This document shows positions 27,414-36,273 of a stretch of DNA of 62,530 bases, one piece after another. Within the stretch, counting starts at the first letter, position 1; every line of letters starts with the position of its first letter. A program made the position numbers and the translations under genes. This DNA is from an uncultured Cellvibrio sp. GTDB taxonomy: Bacteria > Pseudomonadota > Gammaproteobacteria > Pseudomonadales > Cellvibrionaceae. The stretch lies in the NCBI GenBank assembly GCA_937958105.1, contig CALFXJ010000048.1, positions 1 through 62,530 on the forward strand, read 5' to 3'. Under the pieces are notes generated by a model. That model ran no database searches. It had not been told where the DNA came from and was given only the letters and a program-made list of their open reading frames with translations.

Positions 27414-29963
27414 TTACTGCAGCAACATCACCGCGCCGCCAAATGCCGCCGAGCAGGTGGCCAGCGCAACCTGTGAGGTGCCTGTGCCGCCACCGACCAG
27501 GCGGCTGATTAACTGATTCAGCTCAAGCCGCAGGTCATCCGGCTCAGCCTGTATCTCCAGCTTGCTGCCACCGATTTCATGGGCCAGCAGTTTTGCCAGC
27601 AGCGGCTCGATAATCCGCTCACGACCTGCATCGTTGAAGGCAAGGCTTGCTGCGGCTCCGAAATTAAAGCCTGGGAAGAAACTGCTGCGACGGCTGGCGT
27701 CATTCACCAGCGCGTTGCAATAGGCAACGGTCAGCTGGGTCACCCCCATCTGATGGGCGGCCAGGAAGCCATCCATACTGGGCACTGTCGGCAGCTGTTG
27801 CTGGACGTTGGCGTAGGTCTGCGCCACCGACGCTGTGGTGGCAGGGACCGTAGTCAGGGTGCTCAGGGTTGCATTGATTTCGGCAAAGGTCCGCAGGCCG
27901 ATCAGGGCCTGACCTTCTACGTCTGCCGGTGCTGCCGGTGTTGGAACAGCCGGCTCAGGACGTGCGTAGGTGTGACTGCCGATGCGGTCGAAGGTCAGGA
28001 AAAATTCATCCTGCTCCGGCCCGCGCTTGGCCTCGACCACCGTGCCCAGCGTGGAGAGCAGTTGCCGGCCTTCGACCATCTGGTTCTGGCTCAGCTCGGT
28101 CCGCAGGTTGGCGAACACCTGGCCCACCAGCGCCTCAGCACCGTTCACCCCGATGCGGATACCTTCGACAGTGACCGGACTGGTCATCTGCGCGGTCACG
28201 CCGGTTTCCGGGTCGGCCAGGATAGTGAAGAAGGGTTGGCTGAACAGGTAACCGTAGTCATCAAACTGCTGCACCTCAAAAACGATGAAACTCAGCGGCA
28301 CATTGATCAGCTCCGCCACGTTGAACAGCAGCAGATAGCGCGCTCCTACGCCCACTTCGAAGTTCTTCATGATGTCTTCCGGCGTCATGGCGCGGTTGTG
28401 GATACCGAGGAAGCGGACGCTGCCCTGCCACACGCGGTTGCCCGATGCTTCATTACCCACGATCAACGCATAGCTGTCATTCCAGTCCGCGAGGGCTGCG
28501 CCGGGGGTGGGGTCTCTGTCACCGGTGTACTCTCCGTTCACATAGATGCGTCGGCCATTGATGGGATCAAAGGTGGCCACTACGTGCTGGAGCGTGGCCT
28601 GCAGCCGTTCGTCATTATCCGCCGTTGCCAGCTCCACCAGACCATTGGCGTCACTCAGGCTGGTGCGATTCAGGAAGGTGTAATTGGCGTTGTACTGTCC
28701 GAGAGTGAAGTTACGTTCGTTGGTGCCCGCCGACAGGCTGACAATCCGCGCCGGGTTACTGTTATCAGCGCCTTGGGCGGCGTTGTCCGGGATTACCCAG
28801 GCTTCAACGCTGTATTCACCGGCCACGCGGATCCGGTTGTAGATCTTGCGGCTTTCAGTGACCGGCGCCTGTGCCTTGCCGTTCGAACCAATGCGGATAC
28901 CCCAGGCACTGCTCCAGGTGACATCACCGGACAGCACCAGGTTGGTGGCCGGCTCAACGCCGCTGGTGTCATAGGCTATGGACCCGCCACCGGTCTTGAA
29001 TTCGTACTTGGCAATCAGGTTGGAGTCGATACGCCCGCCGCTACTGACCACGAAGGCATCACCCAGTCCCACCGCCTTACTCATGATCAGGTTTTCGTCG
29101 ACGACCGTGTCCGGAACGGTTGCGGCAAACGCTGCGATGGCGTCACGCATTGCGGCGGCGCTGGCGCTGCAGTCATTACCCCAGCAGTTGTGGAAGTCGA
29201 TACCCAGCCGCTGTACGAAACGCGATGCGCCGGGGTTATCCAGACGCATGCGCGCCTTGGATGCCTCGTAGGCGACGTTGATATCCACACTGCTGAAATA
29301 AGGCTGCTGACGGGTAACGGCGTTTTCCGCATGGCAGCTGCCGCAATACTGGGTCAGCAGCGGATAAACCGTCGTAGCAAATGCTCCCGGGAAGTCAGGG
29401 AAGCTCTTGCTGCTACCCACGTCGCGCTCTTCCGGTGGCGTCAGCACAATGGGGTTGGCTTCCGTGCCACTACCCTCGGCCCAGGCGGTAATCCAGGTGG
29501 TGATGATATCGCCACAGACGCCTGGGTCCGCCGCCCAGCAGTTGTGGCCGCTCAGCACCTTGGTAACCAGGCGGGAGTTGGCTGGAGTACCCAGATCTAC
29601 CAGTGTGTTATCCATCACTGCGGCATAGGCCAGGTTGATGTCATCGCCACGGGCGAACACCGGGGGCTGACCCGCATTACCGTGACAGCTGCCGCACCGG
29701 TTTTCCGGCGCGATATTGACCCACAGGCTGGTCTGAAACTTGAAAACATCCGGTGTCGCAGCGGGGTTGGTGCCTTTGTATTCAAAGCTGCTGTCACCAC
29801 CGCCACTATTTGGTGGCGGGTTAGGTGGAGTGGTAGGGGCACCACTGCTGGAACCGCCACAGCCCGCCAGGGCCAGCAGCGTGGTGAGCAGCAGCGAGAG
29901 CACAAGCAGCCCCGTGCGGCTCGAACCGCGAGAGTGGAAGTAGGATTGGCTGGATGTATCCAC
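27414..29963 (-). CDS. Two-heme cytochrome c / LamG-domain lipoprotein
   Basis: The 849-residue product starts at GTG (29963). A lipoprotein signal ends at Cys35 (LLALAGC). Two similar cytochrome-like modules follow. Each has CGSCH (Cys90-His94 and Cys207-His211) and, about 47 residues on, a conserved HNCW followed by another Cys (142/150 and 260/265). A LamG/concanavalin-like domain spans about 310-545 (YEFKTGGGSIAYDTSG, YSVEAWVIPD, ATFDPINGRRIYVNGEYTGD, FLGIHNRAMTPEDIMKNFEVG). The last 300 residues are unassigned. Two covalent hemes on a lipid-anchored, probably sugar- or protein-binding scaffold point to envelope electron transfer. It is the middle gene of three, with gaps of 66 and 73 bp. 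Confidence 0.83.
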   Translation of the reverse strand: MDTSSQSYFHSRGSSRTGLLVLSLLLTTLLALAGCGGSSSGAPTTPPNPPPNSGGGDSSFEYKGTNPAATPDVFKFQTSLWVNIAPENRCGSCHGNAGQPPVFARGDDINLAYAAVMDNTLVDLGTPANSRLVTKVLSGHNCWAADPGVCGDIITTWITAWAEGSGTEANPIVLTPPEERDVGSSKSFPDFPGAFATTVYPLLTQYCGSCHAENAVTRQQPYFSSVDINVAYEASKARMRLDNPGASRFVQRLGIDFHNCWGNDCSASAAAMRDAIAAFAATVPDTVVDENLIMSKAVGLGDAFVVSSGGRIDSNLIAKYEFKTGGGSIAYDTSGVEPATNLVLSGDVTWSSAWGIRIGSNGKAQAPVTESRKIYNRIRVAGEYSVEAWVIPDNAAQGADNSNPARIVSLSAGTNERNFTLGQYNANYTFLNRTSLSDANGLVELATADNDERLQATLQHVVATFDPINGRRIYVNGEYTGDRDPTPGAALADWNDSYALIVGNEASGNRVWQGSVRFLGIHNRAMTPEDIMKNFEVGVGARYLLLFNVAELINVPLSFIVFEVQQFDDYGYLFSQPFFTILADPETGVTAQMTSPVTVEGIRIGVNGAEALVGQVFANLRTELSQNQMVEGRQLLSTLGTVVEAKRGPEQDEFFLTFDRIGSHTYARPEPAVPTPAAPADVEGQALIGLRTFAEINATLSTLTTVPATTASVAQTYANVQQQLPTVPSMDGFLAAHQMGVTQLTVAYCNALVNDASRRSSFFPGFNFGAAASLAFNDAGRERIIEPLLAKLLAHEIGGSKLEIQAEPDDLRLELNQLISRLVGGGTGTSQVALATCSAAFGGAVMLLQ

Positions 29964-30036
29964 GGTAGTTACCTGATGTTTTTTTATCTTTTCCCGGCAC
30001 CCTCAGCACCGGCGCTCCCCAAGCAGCGGCTCCGGA

Positions 30037-31287
30037 TCAGGGGCCCTTGCAGTAGTCCGCTGTGTCGACAAACACTTGCTTAAGCTTGTAATTACTGCTG
30101 GCAAAGTTATCGGTCATGGTCTCCAGCATCGCGTGATCCGCCCCAGTGGGCTGACGCAGGCAGACATTGCGGAAGACCTTTTCCACCTGGCAATGGGCAA
30201 ACGCCCGGCTGTGGGCCAGCTCCATACCCATGGATTTAGCGCCACTGCCAGAGCCGGACAGGGACGGATCCCAGCCTAATATCGAGTTCTGGCCCTTGCG
30301 CCAGTAGTTGTCCCAACGGTCATCCGGGGTGACAAAGCCGTAGCGGAAGGTGGAGGCGTTGATGAGGTATTTCTTTTCCACCCGGCTGTTAGTGTCCGGG
30401 TCGATGTCCGATGCGGTGTTGTAGTGAATGCGACCGTTGATGCCCTCAGGATCGCTGTCGATGTCATATTCGTAATCGTAGTAAGCGAAGGCCTGGGCCA
30501 GCGGGTCCATGCCGTTATGGCACCCCATACAGCTGTTGAGGAAGACGCGACTGTCGCCACCCGGACTGCGGCTGACATCCTGACGGATGCGGTCCGGCAC
30601 CAGAGAGGTGTCGTGCACCTGTTCCAGGTCACGGCACAGGTGATTTAAGAGGGTAAAACGGAACATGGCGCGGTTGGTACCCGCAATAAAGAATGCCTTG
30701 GCCGCAGCGCGCGTGGTCAGAACGCCCGCCGTTGCCTCAGCCGGAAGGCCAGTCACTGACGATTGGGTACGACGGACCAGCGTGTCTTTCAGACTATGGC
30801 CAGCGCTTTCCAGGGTCTGGTAGTGATTGTTGTTATTAGGGGCATAGGCAGGCAGCCCGCTGGCATTGCTGGTGTAGATCACGTCCTCGTAGAGGATTGT
30901 GCGGAAATCCTGATCGTCACGCACCAGGCCGATCACTGTGGCAGTGTAATCATTCAGCGGTGCAAAGACGGTCTGATCGCGGTTGGTCCAGGGCGTAGCC
31001 ATGTTCTTGAGCGTTACGCTGTAAAAAGCTTCATTGTCCATCGCGATCTGTACCGCGCCGGCGACATTACCGTCATTGATCAGCGCAGCCATCTGCAGCA
31101 GTACGGCTTCCGACGGCGGGACGCCAGCGATCCGGTTGTGAATCTGCAGCGCCTGCTCGCGCGGGCCAGCCATTGCCAGAGCGGCGAACAGGGAAACCAG
31201 CAATAGCGCACCGGACACCAGGCGGCGATGCACAGTTGAACACCATCCGGCCCGTCTGCCAGATGAAAGGAAGGCTTGTGTGGTCAC
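30037..31287 (-). CDS. Exported single-heme protein with DUF1588/DUF1585-like region
   Basis: The 416-residue product starts at GTG (31287) and has a signal peptide (LVSGALLLVSLFAALAMA). One heme c motif, CMGCH (Cys253-His257), sits in FLNSCMGCHNGMDPLAQAFAYYDYEY. This corresponds to the CxxCH..IDP.G.A...YD motif of Planctomycete DUF1588 proteins. A second Cys-containing segment, AFAHCQVEKVFRNVCLRQP near residue 370, resembles the DUF1585-type end. It is the first gene of the leftward unit; its promoter must lie in the 255-bp divergent gap shared with the hydrazine-synthase-alpha-like gene. Likely a periplasmic electron carrier or partner of the two-heme lipoprotein; substrate unknown. Confidence 0.78.
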   Translation of the reverse strand: MTTQAFLSSGRRAGWCSTVHRRLVSGALLLVSLFAALAMAGPREQALQIHNRIAGVPPSEAVLLQMAALINDGNVAGAVQIAMDNEAFYSVTLKNMATPWTNRDQTVFAPLNDYTATVIGLVRDDQDFRTILYEDVIYTSNASGLPAYAPNNNNHYQTLESAGHSLKDTLVRRTQSSVTGLPAEATAGVLTTRAAAKAFFIAGTNRAMFRFTLLNHLCRDLEQVHDTSLVPDRIRQDVSRSPGGDSRVFLNSCMGCHNGMDPLAQAFAYYDYEYDIDSDPEGINGRIHYNTASDIDPDTNSRVEKKYLINASTFRYGFVTPDDRWDNYWRKGQNSILGWDPSLSGSGSGAKSMGMELAHSRAFAHCQVEKVFRNVCLRQPTGADHAMLETMTDNFASSNYKLKQVFVDTADYCKGP

Positions 31288-31542
31288 GGCTGCTCCAAGA
31301 TTTTATTCTGCTCGACTGGGTACCAATGTAGCAGGCTATTTGTTCGCCACCGATTATATGTCGCCGAACGGTTTAAACCTGTGGATCGTTTGTATCCACA
31401 TTGTCGACCGGGTCACATATTCGTTAATACGCGCCACTTCCGCAGCGGGTTCCGCAACGGGGGAACAGCCAGAGTCACAGAATTCAGCTATTTTTAGAGC
31501 CACTATTATTCAAACCCTATTTTTGCGCAGAGCATAACCGCC
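31288..31542. promoter_or_regulatory. Divergent control region of the heme-protein locus
   Basis: This 255-bp gap separates the leftward three-gene and rightward six-gene units and should contain both promoters. Short frames here lack ribosome-binding sites. I could not identify a convincing -35/-10 pair or operator by eye. Confidence 0.45.
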
Positions 31543-34305
31543 ATGATCCACCACCTCCGTCTGTCATTTGCACGCAGCTGGCCCCTTTGGCTTGCCTGTT
31601 TTATGGTCACTGCCTGTGGCGGTGGAGGAGGCAAGGAAGGAGGCGGACAGAGTCCGGACCCGGTGACCGAGGATCTTCCCATTGCTTTTATCGATCGGCC
31701 GCTGCCCAGGGCTGAAAACAATCCGGAGGCCCTGGCGCCGCTGAATATCCTTGACCCCAGGGCGTTCAATCCAGGCGGGGCCCTCTATATCAAGCCCCGC
31801 GCCACCGCCCTGGCGGCTGCGGAAAATGTGACCGCCAGAGCCTTTATTGCCGACGACAATTTTGATCCCGAAGCACCTAACTACGACGTTAAAGACCTGA
31901 GCATCCACCCGGACGGCGACCGCCTGCTGTTTGCCATGCGCGCCCCGGAAATTCCCAACGCCGACGAGGATGACCAGCCCACGTGGAATATCTGGGAATA
32001 CCACCTCACCACCAAAGTCCTGCGCCGGATCATCAGCTCAAACATCGTTGCCGAAGCCGGCCATGACATCAGCCCGCGCTACCTGCCGGACGACCGGATT
32101 GTCTTCAGCTCCAGTCGCCAGACCCGCAGTCGCGGCATGCTGCTCGATGACAACAAACCTCAGTACACCGCCCAGGAGGAAAGCAACAACGGGCCGGCCT
32201 TCGTGCTCCATGTCATGAACGATGACGGTACTGAGATTCAGCAGATCACCTACAACCAGAGCCACGACCTGCAACCCACCGTGCTGGAGAACGGGCGCGT
32301 GCTCTTCGTCCGCTGGGACCGGGCTTCGCGCAACCACTTGAGTCTCTACACCGTCAACCCCGATGGTACGGACCTGCAGTACCACTATGGCTTCAACAGC
32401 CTCAACACCACGCCGCTTGCGCAATCCCTGACGCTGTTCCGCCCACAGGAAATGCCGGACCGCCGCATCGCCGCCATCCTGAAGCGCCGCAGCGAATTCC
32501 TCGGCGGCGACATGGTGGTGATCGATACGGAAAATTTTGTTGAGAATGAAGTGCCGATCAACGGCAGCGGCGGCGAAGCTCAGGCGCGGATTTACCACCT
32601 GGATATTGCAACTGAGGATGAGCGCTCTCGGAACGGTGTGTTCAGCTCACTGCACCCGCTGTTCGACGGCACCAACCGCCTGCTGGTGAGCTGGAGCCAG
32701 TGTCGTTTACAGGTCATCGCCACCGGCCGGCTGGTGCCCTGCACCGATGAGTGGTGGGAAGACGATACGACTGAAATTGCCCCGCCGCTGTTCGGCATCT
32801 GGATCTACAACATGGCGGACCAGACTCAGCAGCCCGTGGTCCTGGGTAAAGAGGGACGGATGTTTACCGAAGCTGTCATCCTTGAACGCCGCACACCTCC
32901 GGCCTACATCGCGCCGGTCACAACCGGCTCTGACGTGGGCATCCTGCATATCCGCAGCGTCTACGACGGCAACTTTGTCGCCGGCAGCGGCGTCCCGAAC
33001 CGCGACAACCTGAATCTCGCAGCCCTGGCGAACCCGGCGCTGACACCCGCTGATGAGCGCCCGGCGCGCTTCCTGCGCATCGTCAAGGCCGTGGCCATTG
33101 CTGATAATGACGTGCTCGATGAACAGGAAGACACGGTCTACGGTAATCGCTTCAATCAGAACACCGGCCTGCGGGAGATAATCGGTTATACGCCGGTGGA
33201 GCCGGACGGCTCAGTGCTGGTCCAGGTACCCGCCGACATTGCCTTCACCATTGAAGTACTCGACCGGGAAGGCCGCCGCATCAGTAACAACACCACCTAC
33301 TGGATGCAGCTGCGACCGGGCGAGCGACGTGAATGCAATGGTTGCCTCAACACCAGCAATACCCAGCCAGTCAGCCGTGCCGACACCTTGCCGGATTCCG
33401 TCAATCCCGGTGCAGCCGGCGGGGTGGCATTTCCGGGGACGGAGCGCACCGATCAGTTCGGTACGCCGGAGCCGCCGCAAGCCGGCGAAACCATGGCGGA
33501 GTTTGCGGCCCGCACCTATTACGCCGTGCCGGGTGCAAATCCGGGTGAAGAGATTTACCTCACCTCCGGTCTGCGTAAACCGACGGTTGACCTGATATTT
33601 GTCGATGAGTGGACCGATCCCGCCCTGGCACCGGGTCGTCCGCGCGATGAGTCTTTCGCGTTCCGCTACACGGAGCTGATTGAGGGCGATACCGAGCAGT
33701 CGATCTTCAAGGCACCCCTGAAAAACAAAGGGTGCATAGACGACTGGAGCAGCACCTGCCGGATCGTGATCAATTATGAAAATCACATCCAGCACCTGTG
33801 GGAAAAAGAGCGGATCGTCGCCGACGTTGTTGATGATAACGGCGATCCCCTGCCCTTCAGCTGTATCACCTGCCACTCGGGCAGGAATACGGTGAATGAC
33901 GTTACCAACCCCAGCCTGACAGGTGCGATCCAGCTCAACCTGACGCGCGAGCCACGGCAGAATACGGAGATGACTTCCTACTTCGAGCTGCTCAACGCAC
34001 ACCCCGGCCGCCAGGTAGACGACATGGGCAACGTAACCACTGTGCCGCGCTTTCTGCTGGATGCCGAGGGCCTGCCCCTCGTAGATGACGAAGGCAATCC
34101 CATCCCCGACCCGGCATACTTTGAAACACCGCCCAGCATCGTACGCGGTAATGCACGGAACAGTAGCTTCTTTACCCGCTTCAGCAATGGCCGCCATTCT
34201 GGCTTTTTAAACGATAGTGAGTTAAAACTGCTGCGGGAGTGGATCGATATCGGCGCCCGCTATTACCAGAATCCTTTTGACTCGGCAGACCCAATTCAAG
34301 AATAA
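31543..34305 (+). CDS. Hydrazine-synthase-alpha-like heme lipoprotein with TolB-type propeller
   Basis: The 920-residue lipoprotein (lipobox MVTACGGGG) has a beta-propeller of about 100-420 with repeats of the type LSIHPDGDRLLFAMRAP, PRYLPDDRIVFSSSR and PTVLENGRVLFVRWDR. A domain resembling the HZS-alpha middle domain follows (YTPVEPDGSVLVQVPADIAFTIEVLD, then MQLRPGERRECNGCL). There the expected CxxCH reads CNGCL (Cys598, Cys601, Leu602), so the heme-ligand His is absent. A C-terminal cytochrome-like domain keeps an intact CITCH (Cys774-His778) and ends LKLLREWIDIGARYYQNPF. The gene is not evidence for anammox; such homologs occur in other phyla. It opens the rightward operon. Confidence 0.8.
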   Translation: MIHHLRLSFARSWPLWLACFMVTACGGGGGKEGGGQSPDPVTEDLPIAFIDRPLPRAENNPEALAPLNILDPRAFNPGGALYIKPRATALAAAENVTARAFIADDNFDPEAPNYDVKDLSIHPDGDRLLFAMRAPEIPNADEDDQPTWNIWEYHLTTKVLRRIISSNIVAEAGHDISPRYLPDDRIVFSSSRQTRSRGMLLDDNKPQYTAQEESNNGPAFVLHVMNDDGTEIQQITYNQSHDLQPTVLENGRVLFVRWDRASRNHLSLYTVNPDGTDLQYHYGFNSLNTTPLAQSLTLFRPQEMPDRRIAAILKRRSEFLGGDMVVIDTENFVENEVPINGSGGEAQARIYHLDIATEDERSRNGVFSSLHPLFDGTNRLLVSWSQCRLQVIATGRLVPCTDEWWEDDTTEIAPPLFGIWIYNMADQTQQPVVLGKEGRMFTEAVILERRTPPAYIAPVTTGSDVGILHIRSVYDGNFVAGSGVPNRDNLNLAALANPALTPADERPARFLRIVKAVAIADNDVLDEQEDTVYGNRFNQNTGLREIIGYTPVEPDGSVLVQVPADIAFTIEVLDREGRRISNNTTYWMQLRPGERRECNGCLNTSNTQPVSRADTLPDSVNPGAAGGVAFPGTERTDQFGTPEPPQAGETMAEFAARTYYAVPGANPGEEIYLTSGLRKPTVDLIFVDEWTDPALAPGRPRDESFAFRYTELIEGDTEQSIFKAPLKNKGCIDDWSSTCRIVINYENHIQHLWEKERIVADVVDDNGDPLPFSCITCHSGRNTVNDVTNPSLTGAIQLNLTREPRQNTEMTSYFELLNAHPGRQVDDMGNVTTVPRFLLDAEGLPLVDDEGNPIPDPAYFETPPSIVRGNARNSSFFTRFSNGRHSGFLNDSELKLLREWIDIGARYYQNPFDSADPIQE

Positions 34306-34309
34306 AACG

Positions 34310-35110
34310 ATGATAAATGCTGTATCGCACTCCCTTGGGGACTTCTGCTCCGCGCTGCGCCGTCGCTGCTGCACAGGCATCGGCGGTTTGCTGTTTCTGT
34401 GTGCGGGACTGTGCCTGGGACAGGTCACCTGGGCCGATGAAGATCCGCAGGTCACGGTTAACGATGCCTATATCAATGTCCACAACGGCCCCGGCCGGGG
34501 CTATCCGGTATTTCATGTGGTGGAGCGCGGAGAAGTTATTACTCTGCTGAAAAGCCGCACAGACTGGATCAAGATCAAGACCTATCGCGGCAAAACCGGC
34601 TGGGTACGCCGCAGTGATATGCAGCACACCCTCGGCCCCGACGGTCAGCCACCAGTGTTTGCTGACCCCGCGCGGGAGGATTATCTGACGGATCGGTTTG
34701 AGTTAGGCGTGGCACTGGGTGATTTTCAGGGCGCGGACTCACTGACCGGTACGTTGGGTTATCGCTTTACCGAACACCTCACCGCCGAACTCCGGGTTGC
34801 GCAAAATACCGGGCAGTTTTCCGACAGCCAGATCCTCGCTGTTGCCCTGCTGCATCAGCCGTTTCCGGAATGGCGAGTTTCCCCGTTTTTCAGCCTGGGC
34901 ACCGGCGAAATCAAAACCCAGCCCAGCGCCACCCTGGTAGAGTCGGAGGATCGCAAGGACACCCTGATCCAGGCCAGCCTGGGAAGCTATATCCACTTGA
35001 CCGGCCGCTTTTTCATGCGTGTTGAATACACCAACCACATGATCCTGACCAGCCGCAACAACAACGAAGAGGTCAATGAATGGAAAGTTGGTTTCAACAT
35101 CTTTTTCTGA
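34310..35110 (+). CDS. SH3b domain plus outer-membrane beta-barrel protein
   Basis: The start is the ATG at 34310, four bases after the stop of the propeller gene; an upstream TTG is in frame but unlikely. The product (about 266 residues) has a signal peptide (GLLFLCAGLCLGQVTWA). A bacterial SH3 domain spans about 38-100 (VNDAYINVHNGPGRGYPVFHVVERGEVI, DWIKIKTYRGKTGWVRRSDM). A C-terminal domain of about 140 residues has alternating strands ending in Phe (WKVGFNIFF), as in OmpA-like barrels. SH3b usually binds peptidoglycan or peptides, so this may fasten the barrel to the wall. Its stop TGA overlaps the next ATG by one base, implying coupled translation. Confidence 0.82.
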   Translation: MINAVSHSLGDFCSALRRRCCTGIGGLLFLCAGLCLGQVTWADEDPQVTVNDAYINVHNGPGRGYPVFHVVERGEVITLLKSRTDWIKIKTYRGKTGWVRRSDMQHTLGPDGQPPVFADPAREDYLTDRFELGVALGDFQGADSLTGTLGYRFTEHLTAELRVAQNTGQFSDSQILAVALLHQPFPEWRVSPFFSLGTGEIKTQPSATLVESEDRKDTLIQASLGSYIHLTGRFFMRVEYTNHMILTSRNNNEEVNEWKVGFNIFF

Positions 35111-35772
35111 TGCGCAAACCGCTGATGAAAGCACTGTGCGCCGCCGGGCTCGGCGGGCTGCTGATGGCCGGCGCCCCCGTGGCCCTCGCGCAGTACGCAG
35201 ACGATGAGGATGAGCTGGGCCAGATCATCTCACCGGATATCGAGCGCCGCACGATCAAGGAAGAGATGATTGACAGCGAGAATTTTGAGTTCGGCGCTTT
35301 TTACGGTCTGCTCGGCATCGAAGATTTCGGCACCAATGAAGTGGTGGGCGTGACCATGGCTTACCACATCACCGAAGACTTGTTCGCCGAAGCCAGCTAT
35401 GCCGCGAGCCGCCTGCAGAAAACCAGTTATGAATTGCTCAGCGGCGGTGTCCAGCTGCTCACGGACGATGAGCGTGATCTCACTTATTACAATCTGTCGC
35501 TGGGTTACAACCTCTTTCCCGGCCGGATTCACATCAGCGATAAATGGGCATTCAACACGCGCATTTATGTCATCGCCGGCGCGGGCAATACGCAGTTCGC
35601 TTCAAAGGATTATTTCACTTATAACTTTGGAGCAGGTCTGCGCTTCTTCGCCACCGACTGGGTATCTTTCGACCTGAGCATGCGCGACCATGTATTCACG
35701 CACGAGCTGTTCGGCGAAAGCAAACAGACCCATAACCTCGAAGGCCGCCTGGGCCTGTCACTCTTTTTCTAA
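35110..35772 (+). CDS. Outer-membrane beta-barrel protein (OMP_myx_plus-like)
   Basis: I choose the ATG at 35110, which overlaps the preceding TGA (TGATG), rather than an upstream frame start at 35080. The product has a signal peptide (ALCAAGLGGLLMAGAPVALA), a short acidic helix (DDEDELGQIISPDIERRTIKEEMID) and then eight amphipathic strands (FEFGAFYGLLGIEDFG to NLEGRLGLSLFF) ending in Phe. The charged lead plus short barrel matches the outer-membrane barrel family first noted in myxobacteria. It resembles the barrel half of the preceding gene, so the two may have arisen by duplication. No pore or ligand can be inferred. Confidence 0.78.
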   Translation: MRKPLMKALCAAGLGGLLMAGAPVALAQYADDEDELGQIISPDIERRTIKEEMIDSENFEFGAFYGLLGIEDFGTNEVVGVTMAYHITEDLFAEASYAASRLQKTSYELLSGGVQLLTDDERDLTYYNLSLGYNLFPGRIHISDKWAFNTRIYVIAGAGNTQFASKDYFTYNFGAGLRFFATDWVSFDLSMRDHVFTHELFGESKQTHNLEGRLGLSLFF

Positions 35773-35790
35773 GTTCGCAGGAGTCGCCTT

Positions 35791-36273
35791 ATGAAATTAT
35801 CTCTGTCCGGTTTAAGTGCTGTTGTTCTTTTGGTCTGTGCAGTCTTCACCCAGGCTGCTCCTGCGCCGGATTTCACGCTGAAAAGCGAAAGTGGCGAGAA
35901 TGTGCGCCTGGCAGAACAGCGCGGCAAAGTCGTTATGCTGAATTTCTGGGCCTCCTGGTGTGGTCCATGCCGCACCGAAATGCCGTTGCTGGATGACATG
36001 TACAAGCGTTACAACAAAGCAGGCTTCGAACTTTACGGTGTCAATGTGGAGCAGGACACCGCCGCAGCTAAAAAACTGATCAAGGATCTGGGTGTGTCCC
36101 TGCCGGTGCTTTATGATCCCGACAGCAAGGTGAGCAAGCTCTACAAGGTAGATGCCATGCCCACTACGGTAGTTATCGATAAAAAAGGCCAGGTTCGGTA
36201 TGTGAATCGCGGTTACAAAGCTGGCGATGAAAACAAATATCGTGACCAGATCCGGGAGCTGATCCGCGAATGA
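35791..36273 (+). CDS. TlpA/ResA-like periplasmic thioredoxin
   Basis: The 160-residue product has a signal peptide (SAVVLLVCAVFTQA) and a redoxin fold. The active site is WASWCGPC (Cys57, Cys60), followed by GVNVEQDTAAAKKLIKDLGVSLPVLYD and the cis-Pro loop DAMPTTVVIDKKG. GCAGGAG precedes the ATG. TlpA/ResA-type proteins reduce disulfides in the envelope, often the CxxC of apocytochromes before heme attachment. In this operon it could keep the CxxCH proteins, or the Cys tail of the following DUF4266 lipoprotein, reduced. Its stop overlaps the next ATG (ATGA at 36270). Confidence 0.92.
   Translation: MKLSLSGLSAVVLLVCAVFTQAAPAPDFTLKSESGENVRLAEQRGKVVMLNFWASWCGPCRTEMPLLDDMYKRYNKAGFELYGVNVEQDTAAAKKLIKDLGVSLPVLYDPDSKVSKLYKVDAMPTTVVIDKKGQVRYVNRGYKAGDENKYRDQIRELIRE

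Noticed and set aside
27579..30083. An 834-codon open frame antisense to the LamG cytochrome gene
   Set aside because: Composition is artefactual (runs of His, Gly, Arg), it lacks a signal or domain, and it mirrors a gene with clear heme and LamG motifs. It is a shadow of GC-rich coding.
33211..34197. A 328-codon minus-strand frame inside the HZS-alpha-like gene
   Set aside because: No ribosome-binding site or recognisable motif; the plus-strand frame carries the CxxCH and propeller motifs.
31543..34305. Evidence for anaerobic ammonium oxidation
   Set aside because: Only an HZS-alpha-like protein with one intact heme motif is present; beta and gamma subunits and hydrazine dehydrogenase are absent, and the gene context is aerobic gammaproteobacterial.
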